A stretch of 14,129 nt of DNA, taken from NCBI GenBank assembly GCA_003024985.2, contig PXIH01S0028569.1. One strand, 5' to 3'. The notes beneath the pieces are model-generated. The model was not told where the DNA came from. It saw only the letters and a program-made list of their open reading frames with translations, and made no database searches. Shown one piece after another: positions 1 through 8,920 of the stretch (the stretch's first letter is position 1; every line of letters begins with the position of its first letter). The stretch comes from Euperipatoides rowelli. Lineage: Eukaryota > Onychophora > Udeonychophora > Euonychophora > Peripatopsidae. The translations under genes were made by a program, and so were the position numbers.

Positions 1-99
1 AAATTGATTATAAATAAGAAAAAATGCAATTTACAAAAATGTGAATCTTGAAAAGATTAAGAGAATTAAAAAAAATATGATAAAAAGATTAGAATTATT

Positions 100-870
100 A
101 TATTATACATTGTTATTATTTAGTAATTTTAACATGCAAATTATTGGGGAAGAATAATATCTTTTAGTATTGCATTTATGCCAAATAAAAGAGTTCATTG
201 ATCTAGAAGATCAACAAGTAAGTTGACCTTTGAACTTGCATTACGGGAAGTAAGTTGAGAAAACATCTGAAAAAGTTTTTCAGGCGAATTTTAAATTTAA
301 TTTAGTTCTTCTTGATTGAAGAGAATCAATGTTTAGTTTTTCAAGTGATTTATTGTACTTAGTAAATTCATGATCCACAATTATTTTTACAGCTCTCCTC
401 TGGACCATCTCTATAGAATTAATTTTAGCAATGGTTAGGGAGTTAGACCATGTGGGTGATTAATATAATTGGACACAAGGTCTAATATAGGAAAAGTAAA
501 TGTGAAGAAGAAAATCAATGTCTAATCCGGGTCTCTTTAATTTATAAAAAATGAAACAGTTTTTTATTTGCTTTTTTTTATCAATGAAGAAGTATTTGTG
601 CCCCACTTTAGGTCAGACTTAATCCATACACCTATTGTAAGCACAGTCAACTTCATTCAGAGGAATATTATCAATAAGGTTGGATCAATGAGGTTTGACA
701 TGAAGATAACTGTATAAGAATGTGGCATTTATCAATATTAATTTAAGGTTAATTTCAGTAGTTTGAGATAAAAGTGTATTAGCTATTTCCTGTGGATGGC
801 TAACCAAACCAATGTTGTTATCATACAAGAGTCTATAAGATCATCTACAAATTTATTGGTATTAGTATAA
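100..870 (-). pseudogene. CR1-like non-LTR retrotransposon, RT palm to C-terminus, decayed
   Basis: Minus-strand translation, patched across several stops and frameshifts, gives the second half of a non-LTR (LINE) reverse transcriptase in the correct order. It starts with the catalytic box as NKFVDDLID (about 838-858), where both aspartates are kept. Next come INIDKCHIL (the usual 'LN..KC..M' block, about 715-745) and GVWIKSDLKW (about 615-645). Then follow SYIRPCVQLY and PTWSNSL, INSIEMVQRRAVKII (379-424), a LNIDSLQSRR block, and the terminal NTKRYYSSPI (about 143-176). The order and wording fit CR1/Rex1/Jockey-type elements, which copy themselves through target-primed reverse transcription. 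The N-terminal RT blocks and the endonuclease are not visible above about 870, so the copy is 5'-truncated or interrupted. Its 3' tail runs toward or past the window start. The exact clade needs a phylogeny. Confidence 0.8.
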
Positions 871-959
871 AGTTTGTATTCTAAGTAAACCTTTTCTCTC
901 ATGTTTCGTATTTCAATCAGATTTTTTTCAACATAAAATTCTACATATAATTCTTAGGT

Positions 960-1289
960 ACTGGTATCTTTAAACTAAGTTTACTGTTCGATATTTATAT
1001 TTTTTAAATTTTTTATTTGAAAACTGTTGTTTCTGATAAATAAATTTCTGATAAATATATTTAAATAAAAATTTTAATTTTAAAATTAATTTTATGAAAA
1101 CCTGTTTTTAATAAAATAATTTTATGAAACAAAATTATGAAAATTAATTTTCTAAAATTTCTAAACTGAATATATAAAAAAAAATTGAAACTGATAAAAA
1201 TCTTTAAATTGGTAAATATTTGAAATGTTAGATTTTTCCTCTGATTTTTTTTTTTTTCTGTTTCAATTTTTTTTTCTGTTTAGAATGTT
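960..1289. other. AT-rich low-complexity spacer
   Basis: This stretch is nearly all A and T, with runs of T and short local duplications. TTCTGATAAATA occurs twice around 1030-1060, and a T-run followed by CTGTTT occurs twice around 1246-1281. No coding signal, RNA gene or element end is visible. Confidence 0.6.
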
Positions 1290-1758
1290 TTCACCTTTTA
1301 TATGAGCTGTCCTATTCAGGACAGTCAGCTGGCCGTCACCTTAGATTCCTGGCTCCGCAAGATTTATTCAGTATCACTTGAAGAAGCTTTCCCTAAGCCA
1401 ACCATGTTGACTAATTATCGTACCTGCCCAGGATACTGTGAAAACTGGATGTAAATATAAATAGAGGAACTTTGTCTAATAGAGACACGGACAATTGAAC
1501 ATAACCTGATTCTCATTCAGTATAGAACATTTCGTTACGCTTAAGCCCGATTGTACCTCCACTTTATTCAATCCTTGGAAAAGTGTAATAGAAGAAAGTA
1601 AGCATATAGTAGCCTACTCATCCACCGGCAGAGGAAGGTGAACGCCTGACGGTGACAAACCCAGGTTGTTCGGACACGAGGTACCCCTATATTTCTCAGT
1701 CTCTTGGACCAGTCTCTTTCATGAGTTACAGTATAGGAATGTTGCTCTCTCTCCCAAT
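1290..1758. other. GC-richer island of unknown origin adjoining an LTR-like segment
   Basis: Base composition changes abruptly from very AT-rich to roughly balanced at about 1290, and stays so to about 2030. The segment contains a short inverted repeat, TGTCCT/AGGACA (1308-1323). A 72-codon minus-strand open frame at 1568-1786 overlaps it and resembles no family I recognise. If the neighbouring 1759-2025 segment is an LTR read on the minus strand, this would be the internal leader directly after it. No gag motif is visible, so that is inference only. An untranslated exon or a foreign insertion are alternatives. Confidence 0.35.
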
Positions 1759-2025
1759 TGTCAATAAAGATCGTATGTTCTCCCAATTAGAGTAGAGTTA
1801 TCTTTATATACTAATCTCCTTCTTTTACAGCCGCTTTCCTTCCCAGCAATCAAGTGACGAAAATCCCTCTTCACCTTGTATTGCTCCCTTTGTAACTGCT
1901 GTCATATTCATTGAGGGTAGCCTGAGTAAGAGTTTAGCCGCATACAGACAGTTAGCCAGTAAGCCATTGTCCACTATTTATAAATATACTCCGCCCTACC
2001 CCTATCTATCATTGACCGCGCTACA
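1759..2025 (-). repeat. Candidate solo or partial LTR (BEL/Pao-like ends), tentative
   Basis: On the minus strand this 267-bp segment begins TGTAGCGCGG and ends TTTATTGACA, i.e. TG...CA boundaries as in retroviral-type LTRs. A TATA-like sequence (TATATTTATAAATAG, minus strand of 1974-1988) lies about 40 bp inside the 5' end, as expected for a U3/R promoter. Directly after the end comes ATTGGGAGAG, which sits where a primer binding site (TGG...) would be but does not match one I recognise. No target-site duplication and no second LTR are visible. A rival reading is a plus-strand exon: TACTAAT, a pyrimidine tract and ACAG at about 1808-1830 form a good splice acceptor, followed by 69 open codons. 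Confidence 0.3.
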
Positions 2026-2029
2026 AAAT

Positions 2030-3055
2030 TTTCTTTAGATTTAAGAAAAGGTATCTTCATTCCTTGCCATTATCTTGTGATCTTTTGTAGAGGAAACTAA
2101 TGTATTGATGACGTCTAAGAATAAAATGATTAATAATATTTGTGTTCACAGGTAATTGTTTTAGAAATGAAAGTTGAAAAGACTAGTAGTGGAGTACATA
2201 ATATAGATGATCACACTTGCTGCTGTTGGTTTGTCAAGGTTTTTAACAATTGACATGAATAAGAAGACAATACATGCACTTGTTAACTACTTGTGAGGCA
2301 AAAACAATGTGAATTGGTGTATTAAAATTGTTGTTTTTGATTAGTTTCATTACAACAACTTAATCTTCCAAATAATTTATCATAGCTGATTTTTTTTTTA
2401 GTCCTTTTCAGCAAAAATGTTATTAGATCACATACATAACTTTGTTTTTACTTTTTCAGAATTGAAAAATGGTAAAATATAGTCTGCCCCCATTTTAGAT
2501 TAAAATACTTATGGTTCTTTTTCATAAATTAAAAAATATTGTATAGATTTATAAACAGAAAAAATTTCAGTTGTACTCCATAAGATTAGCTAAAGTCCTG
2601 GAAGAATAGCAATTGATTTTCTAAGAAGTCACATAAAAAATTTATATTTTGGTAAATCATCATGATTATTTCAATTCTTTTGTTAAAAACAATAATCAAT
2701 GGAAAGACTAGTGTTGGAATATATAGAAATAATTACTTCTGCTTCTGATGCTATTGATTATTTGGTAGTGTTAACCAACACGAATCAAAAACACTGATTG
2801 TTCACATTGATTAGGCTTAGCTGTTGATCTTGAGCTAATTAAACATAGATATATATACATTGTCTAGATTCACTAATTAAAATTCTAAATAGGAATTACA
2901 ACGCTTACTTATGAGAAAAATATTTAAAAAATTACTTCTGCTCATTTAATATCACCCTCTTTAATTAATGAACTCTAATGAAGCAAGTAAGTAAAACAAT
3001 TGTTTGAGCTGAATGATTTATTCTAGAATTCAAATCTATTGCCTTATATCATTGA
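2030..3055. other. AT-rich intergenic DNA without recognised genes
   Basis: No coding remnants were recognised on either strand. The only internal structure noticed is a weak direct similarity between about 2174-2225 and 2698-2750. Both read roughly GAAA(A)GACTAGT, then a GGA-TATAT-like stretch, then ACTTCTGCT-like sequence. It may be a very old duplicated repeat. Confidence 0.5.
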
Positions 3056-3059
3056 TTGA

Positions 3060-4310
3060 AAGGCGATTAGTCTATATCTATCTACTGCTGTCCAAAGGCC
3101 TCCAAGGTTTCTTTATGAATTTTTATCTTCAGCAATTTGCTTCCAACCATATCTGGCAAACTTTTTTATTTAATCCTTCCATCTAACACTTTTTTGTTTC
3201 TTCTTGTTCCTTAGAATCCAGGTAAATATTTCTGTAGTTATACTATAATGTATCCTTTTTGCTGCATTCCCTGAGCATATGAATTATTAATTCTATTCTC
3301 TTTCAATACTATTAAACAACTTTGTTTGTACTCCAATCTATTCAATCCAAGTTATTCCTGTTATTCACCACTCCATGCTTCATTGCATGGTTTATAGTTT
3401 TTGAATGATCTATGCGCTGAGTGTCCCTGTTTCATTTCACTATGCAAAAATGAAGTTTCCCTTTTAAAACGTTATTTAATTTTCCAGCCTATATGTATTC
3501 TGGTGTTAATTTCACACATCTATTGTTACCTATTTAACTAATGCATAACAATTGACCCAAATAAATATAGTTGTTAAACTCATCAATTATATCCTTTACC
3601 TCAATCACTTTATATTACACATATTTATTTAAGATCATTTTGGTGTTTGCTAGATTTGTTTTAAGACTTTCATTTGAGGTAACTTCACTCAAATCAACAA
3701 TCTGTTTCTGTAATTCTTCTAGACTTAAAGCAAATAAAGCAATATCATCAATGGAAATTAATATATGTGTTTTAAATAGGCTCTAGCTATCCAAAATGTA
3801 GTTTATTCTTAATCTAAATATTTCTTTAGTGTAGCTGTGAATATTTTTTGGGAGATTGTATTAGCATGACAACAACCTTTATAGACTTAAATCTTGGTGC
3901 CTTTGGGTAGTCTCATTGTGATGTTACTTTTTTATAATTTTTTCTGACCAAGCCAATATCTACATGTTTTATGGATACCTTAGTTCTTTATGCCATCCAA
4001 AACAAATTAGGTGTATATTGAATCAAAGGTTTTTGCATATTCAACCAGTTCAATATGCAAACATGTTGTTAGACACCACAGTAGTGTTTTTTTATTTTTG
4101 TAGTTAGGCCCCCCCCCCAATGTTTATAATATCAAATATGCTCTTTTCTACTGGTACCTGTCATTCTTCATGTAATTCACTGCTTGCTTCACCTCTTTTG
4201 TAAATACTTCAATCACTGTTTCAATGAAATCATTTTTGCCTTTTATTAGATCTTCCTAGTATAATGTTGGTATCATTTGACCTATCATAACCCTTTCCGC
4301 TACAATTATT
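3060..4310 (-). pseudogene. RTE-clade LINE, reverse transcriptase and C-terminus, decayed
   Basis: Minus-strand translation across many stops gives RTE-type blocks in order. EVKQAVNYMKND (about 4161-4195) corresponds to 'EV..A...MK.GKA', and EYAKTFDSIYT (about 4012-4042) to 'DYEKAFDSV'. TISQKIFTATLKKYLD (about 3811-3859) corresponds to 'TISPKLFTA.LE'. The active site is ISIDDIALFALSLEELQKQ (about 3700-3757), which keeps the DD pair in place of FADD. Then come NNYIYLGQLL (about 3549-3575) and the C-terminal GWKQIAEDK (about 3122-3148). The last two are hallmarks of RTE elements. RTE proteins are an endonuclease plus RT copied by target-primed reverse transcription. The 71-codon plus-strand open frame at 3571-3786 is an antisense shadow of this RT. 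Stops and at least one frameshift make the copy dead. Upstream pieces of the same element are found at 4740-5000 and 6790-7165. Confidence 0.88.
4109..4118. repeat. Poly-C run (10 C)
   Basis: Ten consecutive C residues lie inside the decayed RTE copy. They are not part of any coding block and probably expanded after insertion. Confidence 0.85.
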
Positions 4311-4739
4311 TTTATATGCAATATAGGCTATAGGCTAGTTCTGTTGTACTCCAAATTACTTTTAATTATTATAGCTTATTTTTTTACATAATTGTATCCC
4401 CTGATTTTAATTTTAGTTTTTTTAAAAAAATGTTGTGTATGATTAAAACAAATATATTTTAGTCCTTTTGAAGCATTTTTATTGCAAAGAGAGAAAAAAA
4501 ATGTTGATTTATTATTGAAATTGGTGTAGAACAAGAATTTTTTTAATTCTGTAATATACCTGCATTTGAGTGGAAAGGGTTAATACAGTGTCTTGTAAAC
4601 TTCTTAAACTCTTTGGACAATAATATCATCTTTTTGTTTTATTTCTATTATTTAATTTTTCCAAATTATTAAACTTTGTTTAGTTTCTTCAAAGTTTTAT
4701 TTTCCTCATTTTTGTGTGTTTTTTTAAAAATCATATCAC
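4311..4739 (-). other. Probable highly decayed RTE linker, no clear motif
   Basis: This lies between the recognisable RTE linker (4740-5000) and the RT fingers (below 4310). RTE proteins have a poorly conserved lysine-rich connector here, and the minus strand is indeed lysine/asparagine-rich. No diagnostic motif can be read, so the assignment rests on position. Confidence 0.4.
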
Positions 4740-5000
4740 TGTTGAACGCTCATGCTTCTTCTGTGTTGCATTTTTGTAATGTTTTACAATTTTGAAATTT
4801 TATTCTTCTTTTTTATTTTGCATCACTTTTCATTAGATTTTTAGTTCCATGTGTTGTTATTTTCTCAGGTTTATTGTCTATTATACAATGATAAATTTTG
4901 CTGCAACAGATTATTTTATTTGATGGTATACTTGATATATTTCCAGATCATTTCTAGTAATGTANTGAAACTGTTTTCATGCTCTTACTGTAATTATGTA
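4740..5000 (-). pseudogene. RTE-clade LINE, endonuclease-RT linker fragment
   Basis: Minus-strand fragments read ENSFxTLLEM (about 4950-4982, spanning the N at 4965) and then KITTHGTKNLMK (about 4835-4870). In RTE-type proteins the corresponding connector reads 'NRF..L.E' followed by 'KLS..TK.L...RR', so both order and spacing fit. The piece lies between the endonuclease remnant at higher coordinates and the RT at lower coordinates, as expected for one minus-strand element. Confidence is moderate because this connector is weakly conserved. Confidence 0.55.
4965..4965. other. Single undetermined base (assembly join)
   Basis: One N lies inside the RTE linker remnant. The flanking sequences are not duplicated. 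Other single Ns are at 10281 and 12073. Confidence 0.9.
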
Positions 5001-5011
5001 TCCAATTGAAT

Positions 5012-5040
5012 AGGTGTGTGTGTGTGTGGGGGGGGGGGGG
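5012..5040. repeat. Compound microsatellite (GT)n followed by a G run
   Basis: About eight GT units run directly into about thirteen G residues. It marks the approximate edge at which the RTE reading stops and inserted DNA begins. Such runs are prone to slippage and sequencing error. Confidence 0.85.
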
Positions 5041-5262
5041 ATAGATTTGACCCTTAGGCAATAATTTATTTTAGGCCCCCTAGTTTTATTAAAATACAAT
5101 TAGGTACAATATAAAAAAATGTGAATCATTTTAATAACATAAATATATATTTTATTTTTGATTTCTTTAAAATTTTTACAAACATTGGAAACAGGGAAAT
5201 TACTATTACACATTCTAGTCTATTGCTTATTAAATACAATTTGACAAACATAAAAACATATA
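5041..5262. other. AT-rich DNA inserted within the RTE copy, unassigned
   Basis: No coding or terminal signal was recognised. The 92-codon plus-strand frame beginning at 5121 runs across the left end of the hAT MITE and is composition-driven, not a gene. Confidence 0.5.
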
Positions 5263-5769
5263 CTATAACCCAAGGATTCTTAAACTGTGGTAGCCTGTAT
5301 GTACCACAAGTGGTACATTACATTGTTTCAGGTGTGACACAGAGATGCAACAAAATGACTCATTCATATACAAATATCCAATATATTACTAATCAGTAAT
5401 TTTATTTTGCTATAAAATGCATTATTTGCATTTGGTTATCAACAATTAATTGTGTGATTAGTTAAGTTATGATGTAGGCTAATTAGTGCATTAGCTATTA
5501 TGTTTAAATTTTTAAATGCTTGACATGTTTAAGATTGTATATAGATATTGAATAAAATTAAATAATTGTTTATGTGCAATAATGAATACAATAAAATAAT
5601 GATATTTTGATAGATCGTTAATTTTATTATGTCTGTCCTCTGACCATAAATGCATACTCTTGGGTGCATGAAGTCTACATTGTAAAATTTGCACATGAAG
5701 TATATTAATTTTTAACAGTTTATTTATGGGGTACAACATTCCAAAAGTTTGAGAATCCCTGTTATAACT
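5263..5769. repeat. Imperfect 8-bp target-site duplication flanking the hAT MITE
   Basis: The left flank CTATAACC (5263-5270) and right flank TTATAACT (5762-5769) agree at six of eight positions. Both differences are C/T transitions. Eight base pairs is the duplication length made by hAT transposases. Confidence 0.7.
5271..5761. mobile_element. hAT-superfamily MITE, 491 bp
   Basis: The left end CAAGGATTCTTAAACTGTGG and the inverted right end CAGGGATTCTCAAACTTTTG match at 16 of 20 positions. The right end is close to the general hAT terminal form CAGnGnTTCTCAAACTTTTn. A subterminal palindrome TGTACCAC-AA-GTGGTACA lies at 5300-5317, and GGGGTAC recurs near the right end, as commonly seen in hAT elements. 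The interior is AT-rich and carries no transposase. The 75-codon minus-strand frame at 5512-5739 is not recognisable as one. The element would have been moved in trans by an autonomous hAT. It sits inside DNA interrupting the RTE LINE and is therefore younger than that LINE. Confidence 0.85.
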
Positions 5770-6133
5770 AATAAATTTATGAAAAAAGTTAAAGCATTAC
5801 TTTCGTGCTTTGTGAAACCATTAATATCTTTTAAATACAATTTACTCATTGTGCTTAATAGCCAATATTACCCTGTCTACTATGACAAATAGCATATATT
5901 TTATAATCTATTATTATTCATAATTTATTAAAAGATATTTCAGCATATTATGCAGTTAACACGGGCAGGATAAAAAAATAATATAAATAAAATAAAAATT
6001 TCTGAAAAGTCACTTTTAACAAATAAAAAAAATTGTCTGATAGACATGACTACTGATAAATTTCATTTAAGAAGTACGATTTAATTACGATATCATACTA
6101 AATTGGCAAACAGGAATATCCAAATAATACTTA
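5770..6133. other. AT-rich DNA between two DNA transposons, unassigned
   Basis: No reading frame, RNA gene or element terminus was recognised. A short ACACGGGCA at about 5960 resembles the Helitron terminal CACGGGCA, but it lacks the partner arm of the hairpin. Confidence 0.5.
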
Positions 6134-6442
6134 CTAGCAAATAAGCCTGTTGCACGGGCATCAAACATTTTCTAAAAATAATTCCTAGATGGAGCTGTTA
6201 CTGGCATTGGAACATAGCTTCGAATAAGCCTGTTAAACGGGCATCAAATATTTTTAACCTCGTTACGTGGACATCACTCACTGACTCATGCACTCTCTCA
6301 CATAAGTGCTATGATTCTTAATCCTTACTTCCGAGCAGATAGCATGTTACATTAAAATTTCTAAAAAAAGTTCATAGATGACACTGTTACCGGCTTCAAA
6401 AAATCCTGGCTTCAGAACACTCTTTCCAATTAATATATAGGA
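6134..6442 (-). mobile_element. Non-autonomous Helitron, 309 bp, with duplicated 3' end
   Basis: Read on the minus strand, it starts TCCTATATATTAATTGG (Helitron 5'-TC) and ends with hairpin GCCCGTGCAACAGGC (6145-6159), then TTATTTG and CTAG at the terminus. The hairpin carries one mismatch in its stem. It is flanked by A on the 5' side and T on the 3' side, the A^T insertion rule for Helitrons. No target duplication or terminal inverted repeat is present, also as expected. There is no Rep/helicase, so it is non-autonomous. A second copy of the 3' region, including a hairpin GCCCGTTTAACAGGC, lies 83 bp inside. The inner copy has lost the CTAG terminus (it reads CGAAG). Confidence 0.75.
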
Positions 6443-6789
6443 TATTTTAAAAAAAAACATTTTTGGCTTAAAACCGAACTGCAATGTCCAACATTGTCAG
6501 GTCTATTATTTTCTTTTCTTACTTTAAATTTATAATGGCTTATATTATTAATGTGTTTATTAAATAAATAATTCTTTGACCTAAACTAAATTTTATTGAA
6601 AAATTCATTTTCATTACATGTTGTGTCTGTCTACAAGCCTAGAATAGTAGGTGTGTTTCTTTCTTGCATCTGTTTATGGGCCCTAAATTTTCTAGAGCAT
6701 GCAGGCTATGCATACTCTTGCTATAGTGTAGCTACACCCTGAATTTATGTTTCTAAGATTCTCCAGATCAATTGACTGAAACTTTATTT
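6443..6789. other. AT-rich DNA next to the RTE endonuclease remnant, unassigned
   Basis: No motif was recognised on either strand. It belongs to the roughly 1.8-kb interval separating the RTE endonuclease end from its linker, so it is probably inserted sequence or decayed element. Confidence 0.4.
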
Positions 6790-7165
6790 TGACAACTTTA
6801 ACTTTTCAAATTCTGCATTTAATTAAATAGCACACACCTTATTAGTGTGTACAATACTTTTGTCAAATTGGCTGATTAACAAGATGGTCTTGATATTCCT
6901 GAGTCTGTTTGGTTCTCTTTAAGTCCATTATCTATCTGTTGCCTTTTCTAAAACCGAATTGAAGATGAACACATTATTAGTCTTTGACAATTATACCATT
7001 CTATCTCTTATAGGCTATATTTTCGGGAACCATGGTCAAATCTTATCACTTAAAAATCTATTTTTTTTTTTTTTTGCTTTGTTCCTATCTTGGCATTGAC
7101 ATCAGCCATTAAAATTTTTACTAAAAGATTTATGTTTATCATGCAAATTCTTCACTTACTTATAA
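6790..7165 (-). pseudogene. RTE-clade LINE, apurinic-type endonuclease domain, decayed
   Basis: Minus-strand translation gives MADVNAKIG (about 7084-7109), which corresponds to the catalytic 'GDFNAKVG' block of APE-type LINE endonucleases. The G before D has become A, and the middle residue F has become V. Further on it reads LSKTNNVFIFNSVLEKATDR (about 6930-6985), matching '...NNL.I.NT.F.K...R.WTW'. Then come PN-RN-like residues and SIVHT (about 6850-6870). A C-terminal LNAEFEKLKLSK block also matches RTE spacing. The SDHR motif expected near 6845 is missing, apparently deleted. A 15-A run on this strand (7061-7075) interrupts the reading directly after the first block. The endonuclease nicks target DNA to prime reverse transcription. 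Position and strand agree with the RT at 3060-4310 being the same element. Confidence 0.75.
7061..7075. repeat. Poly-T run (15 T)
   Basis: A homopolymer on the plus strand, inside the decayed RTE endonuclease remnant. It breaks the minus-strand coding frame. Confidence 0.8.
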
Positions 7166-7559
7166 AATTATTTTACTATTTTATCTGAAAGTGTTGGGGA
7201 AACATGAATCTTGACAGTCTAAAATATGATAACATTTTTGTAAACAACAACAACAAAAAAAAATTAATGGAAAAAATAGATGGAGAAAAAGGTAGGTGAA
7301 ATTATAGAATATAAAGAAATTATTATTTTTTTTGTTATAAATTTGTCATTAGTGTTGAGTATAGATATGTAATTGTGGTGATAGTTTCTTAGACATGTTT
7401 TACTTATTCATTCAAATTACATGTTTAGTTCTGTTATTTATTACAGGTGAAGCAATGGTTACTAAAACTATACATCAAAATTATATAAATGACATATTTA
7501 ATAAAGTAACATCTGAAAACAAATTTGTGAGAGATACATATACTCTTTATTATTGCCTG
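7166..7559. other. Unassigned boundary region between RTE and CR1-like LINE
   Basis: It lies between the minus-strand RTE endonuclease and the plus-strand LINE. A 70-codon plus-strand frame starts at 7395. Its last residues (7560-7607) join the plus-strand LINE reading, but the rest is not recognisable. Upstream RTE sequence may continue on the minus strand, but no motif is visible above about 7165. Confidence 0.4.
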
Positions 7560-8700
7560 AAATTCTGCTTCTTATTGATGATTCCAATTTGGGGGTATAC
7601 CGAGTAGATTACTCAACAGTAATTGGCTCTATATATAGATACTGTTCTAATACCCCTGGAATATAACAAGATGAAAGTGGCTGCAATAGTCACTGATTAC
7701 AATAAAGCTTTCAATTTTGTTGACCACAATATCTTTATGATGGCATTATTTGAAATGTCTCCCCCTTCTAACTTAATCAAATGTATTTTATCATTTAGGT
7801 TTAGAAGGTAGAAAATCTTTGAAGTTCCTGGATTCAAAGATGTAAATAAGTATAGTTGTGCTAACGACATTCCTCATTCCTTGACATTCCTCGAGGTACC
7901 GTCTTGAGTGGTTTGATTTATGCTATTCCCACTAATGGAATAGCAAGTGAGATCAAATATCACTTTAAATTTGTATATCATTTGACTGTCATTTGTTCTG
8001 GTGCGGGTTCTGAATTTACCGGGAATGTTCAGAGTGATCTTAATTTGGCATTGAATGACTCTCAAATGTTTGGAATGTCTTTAAATACTAAAAAATCTTG
8101 TATCATTCTTCATGATTTCTCAAAATCTAAGGCTTTACTAGATGTCTATGCTGATGGAGTTCCTATTTTAAGGTTGTTGATAGCTGTAAAATTTTGGGTT
8201 TGGCCATTCAGTGTGGTTTCAAGTGGAATAATCATGTTGATTCTATTGTATGTAGTGCTAATAGAAAAATGTTTATTTTGTATAAACTTAGAACACTTAC
8301 CAAATAATTTTATACTCTTATTCATATTTACAAGTCTTTCATTAGACCTAAATTAGAATATGGATGTGTTATTTGGAGTAACGTTCTTTCTAAGGAACTA
8401 TCAAATCGTATTGAAAGAATTCAAATTAGAGTTACAAGGATTATACTGGGCAAACATTTTGTAGATTATAGTTCTGCCTTCAAGTTATTAAACTTAAAAA
8501 CATTAAAAGAAATAAGAGAAGCCTACTTACTAATACGTTTGTGGTGACCTTCTTTGATTCATATGGTGATTATAAGCCTGAAAAAACACTTACTGTTTCT
8601 ACATACCACGGATGCTGAAAAGTTATATTTTTTGCCATTCCTTAGGACAAATCGCTACAAAAATTCTCCCAGACCTACTTTCTGCAGATGTTTAAATTTT
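7560..8700 (+). pseudogene. CR1-like non-LTR retrotransposon, RT domain to C-terminus, catalytically dead
   Basis: Three frames joined by frameshifts give a full series of RT blocks. KVAAIVTDYNKAFNFVDHNI (about 7675-7734) corresponds to 'FTDYSKAFD.VDHNIL'. IPRGTVLSGLIYAI (about 7885-7926) corresponds to 'VPQGTVLGPLLF'. FKFVYHLTVI (7964-7993) sits where FVDDLT is expected. Next are MSLNTKKS (8077-8100), ILGLAIQCGFKWNNHVDSI (8191-8247), FIRPKLEYGCVIWSN (8340-8384) and LSNRIERIQIRVTRII (8400-8447). LNLKTLKEIREAYLLI and the terminal RTNRYKNSPRPT (about 8645-8681) close the protein. Both catalytic aspartates are replaced by YH. The 62- and 150-codon frames at 7623 and 7904 are real pieces of this RT; the last third of the second (from about 8195) is read out of frame. 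The endonuclease is absent, so the copy is 5'-truncated. The family resembles that at 100-870, but the two are clearly different members. Confidence 0.88.
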
Positions 8701-8920
8701 TAATTTTGTAAATTAAAATTTTTTTTTTCTTTAATTTTTACATGTATGTTTTTGTTTTCCTTACTTAGAATAAGAAAGGAATTTAGGGAATTATAAAAAA
8801 AATATAAAAATAAAAAATAAAATTTTGTTTGTAATTAAAGCCTATATCTGTTGTGGGCTAAGACTTTAAATTAGATATTTGTATTTGTATTTCTTCTTGA
8901 GTGTGAAATAAATAAAACAC
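8701..8920 (+). other. 3' untranslated tail of the plus-strand LINE with poly(A) signal
   Basis: An AT-rich tail follows the last RT block and ends with GAAATAAATAAAAC (8905-8918). This contains overlapping AATAAA polyadenylation signals and would also serve as the 3' repeat tail typical of CR1-like elements. Beyond 8920 the minus strand reads as another LINE, so 8920 is a likely insertion edge. Confidence 0.6.

Noticed and set aside
3571-3786. 71-codon plus-strand frame
   Set aside because: It is the antisense of the RTE RT active-site region, which explains its openness.
5512-5739. 75-codon minus-strand frame as a hAT transposase remnant
   Set aside because: It lies inside the 491-bp MITE, but no hAT transposase motif could be read in it.
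5950-5975. Second Helitron end at ACACGGGCA
   Set aside because: No complementary arm and no CTRR terminus nearby.
7904-8356. 150-codon open frame as a host gene
   Set aside because: Its residues are RT blocks of the CR1-like LINE, up to a frameshift near 8195. After that the correct reading continues in another frame.
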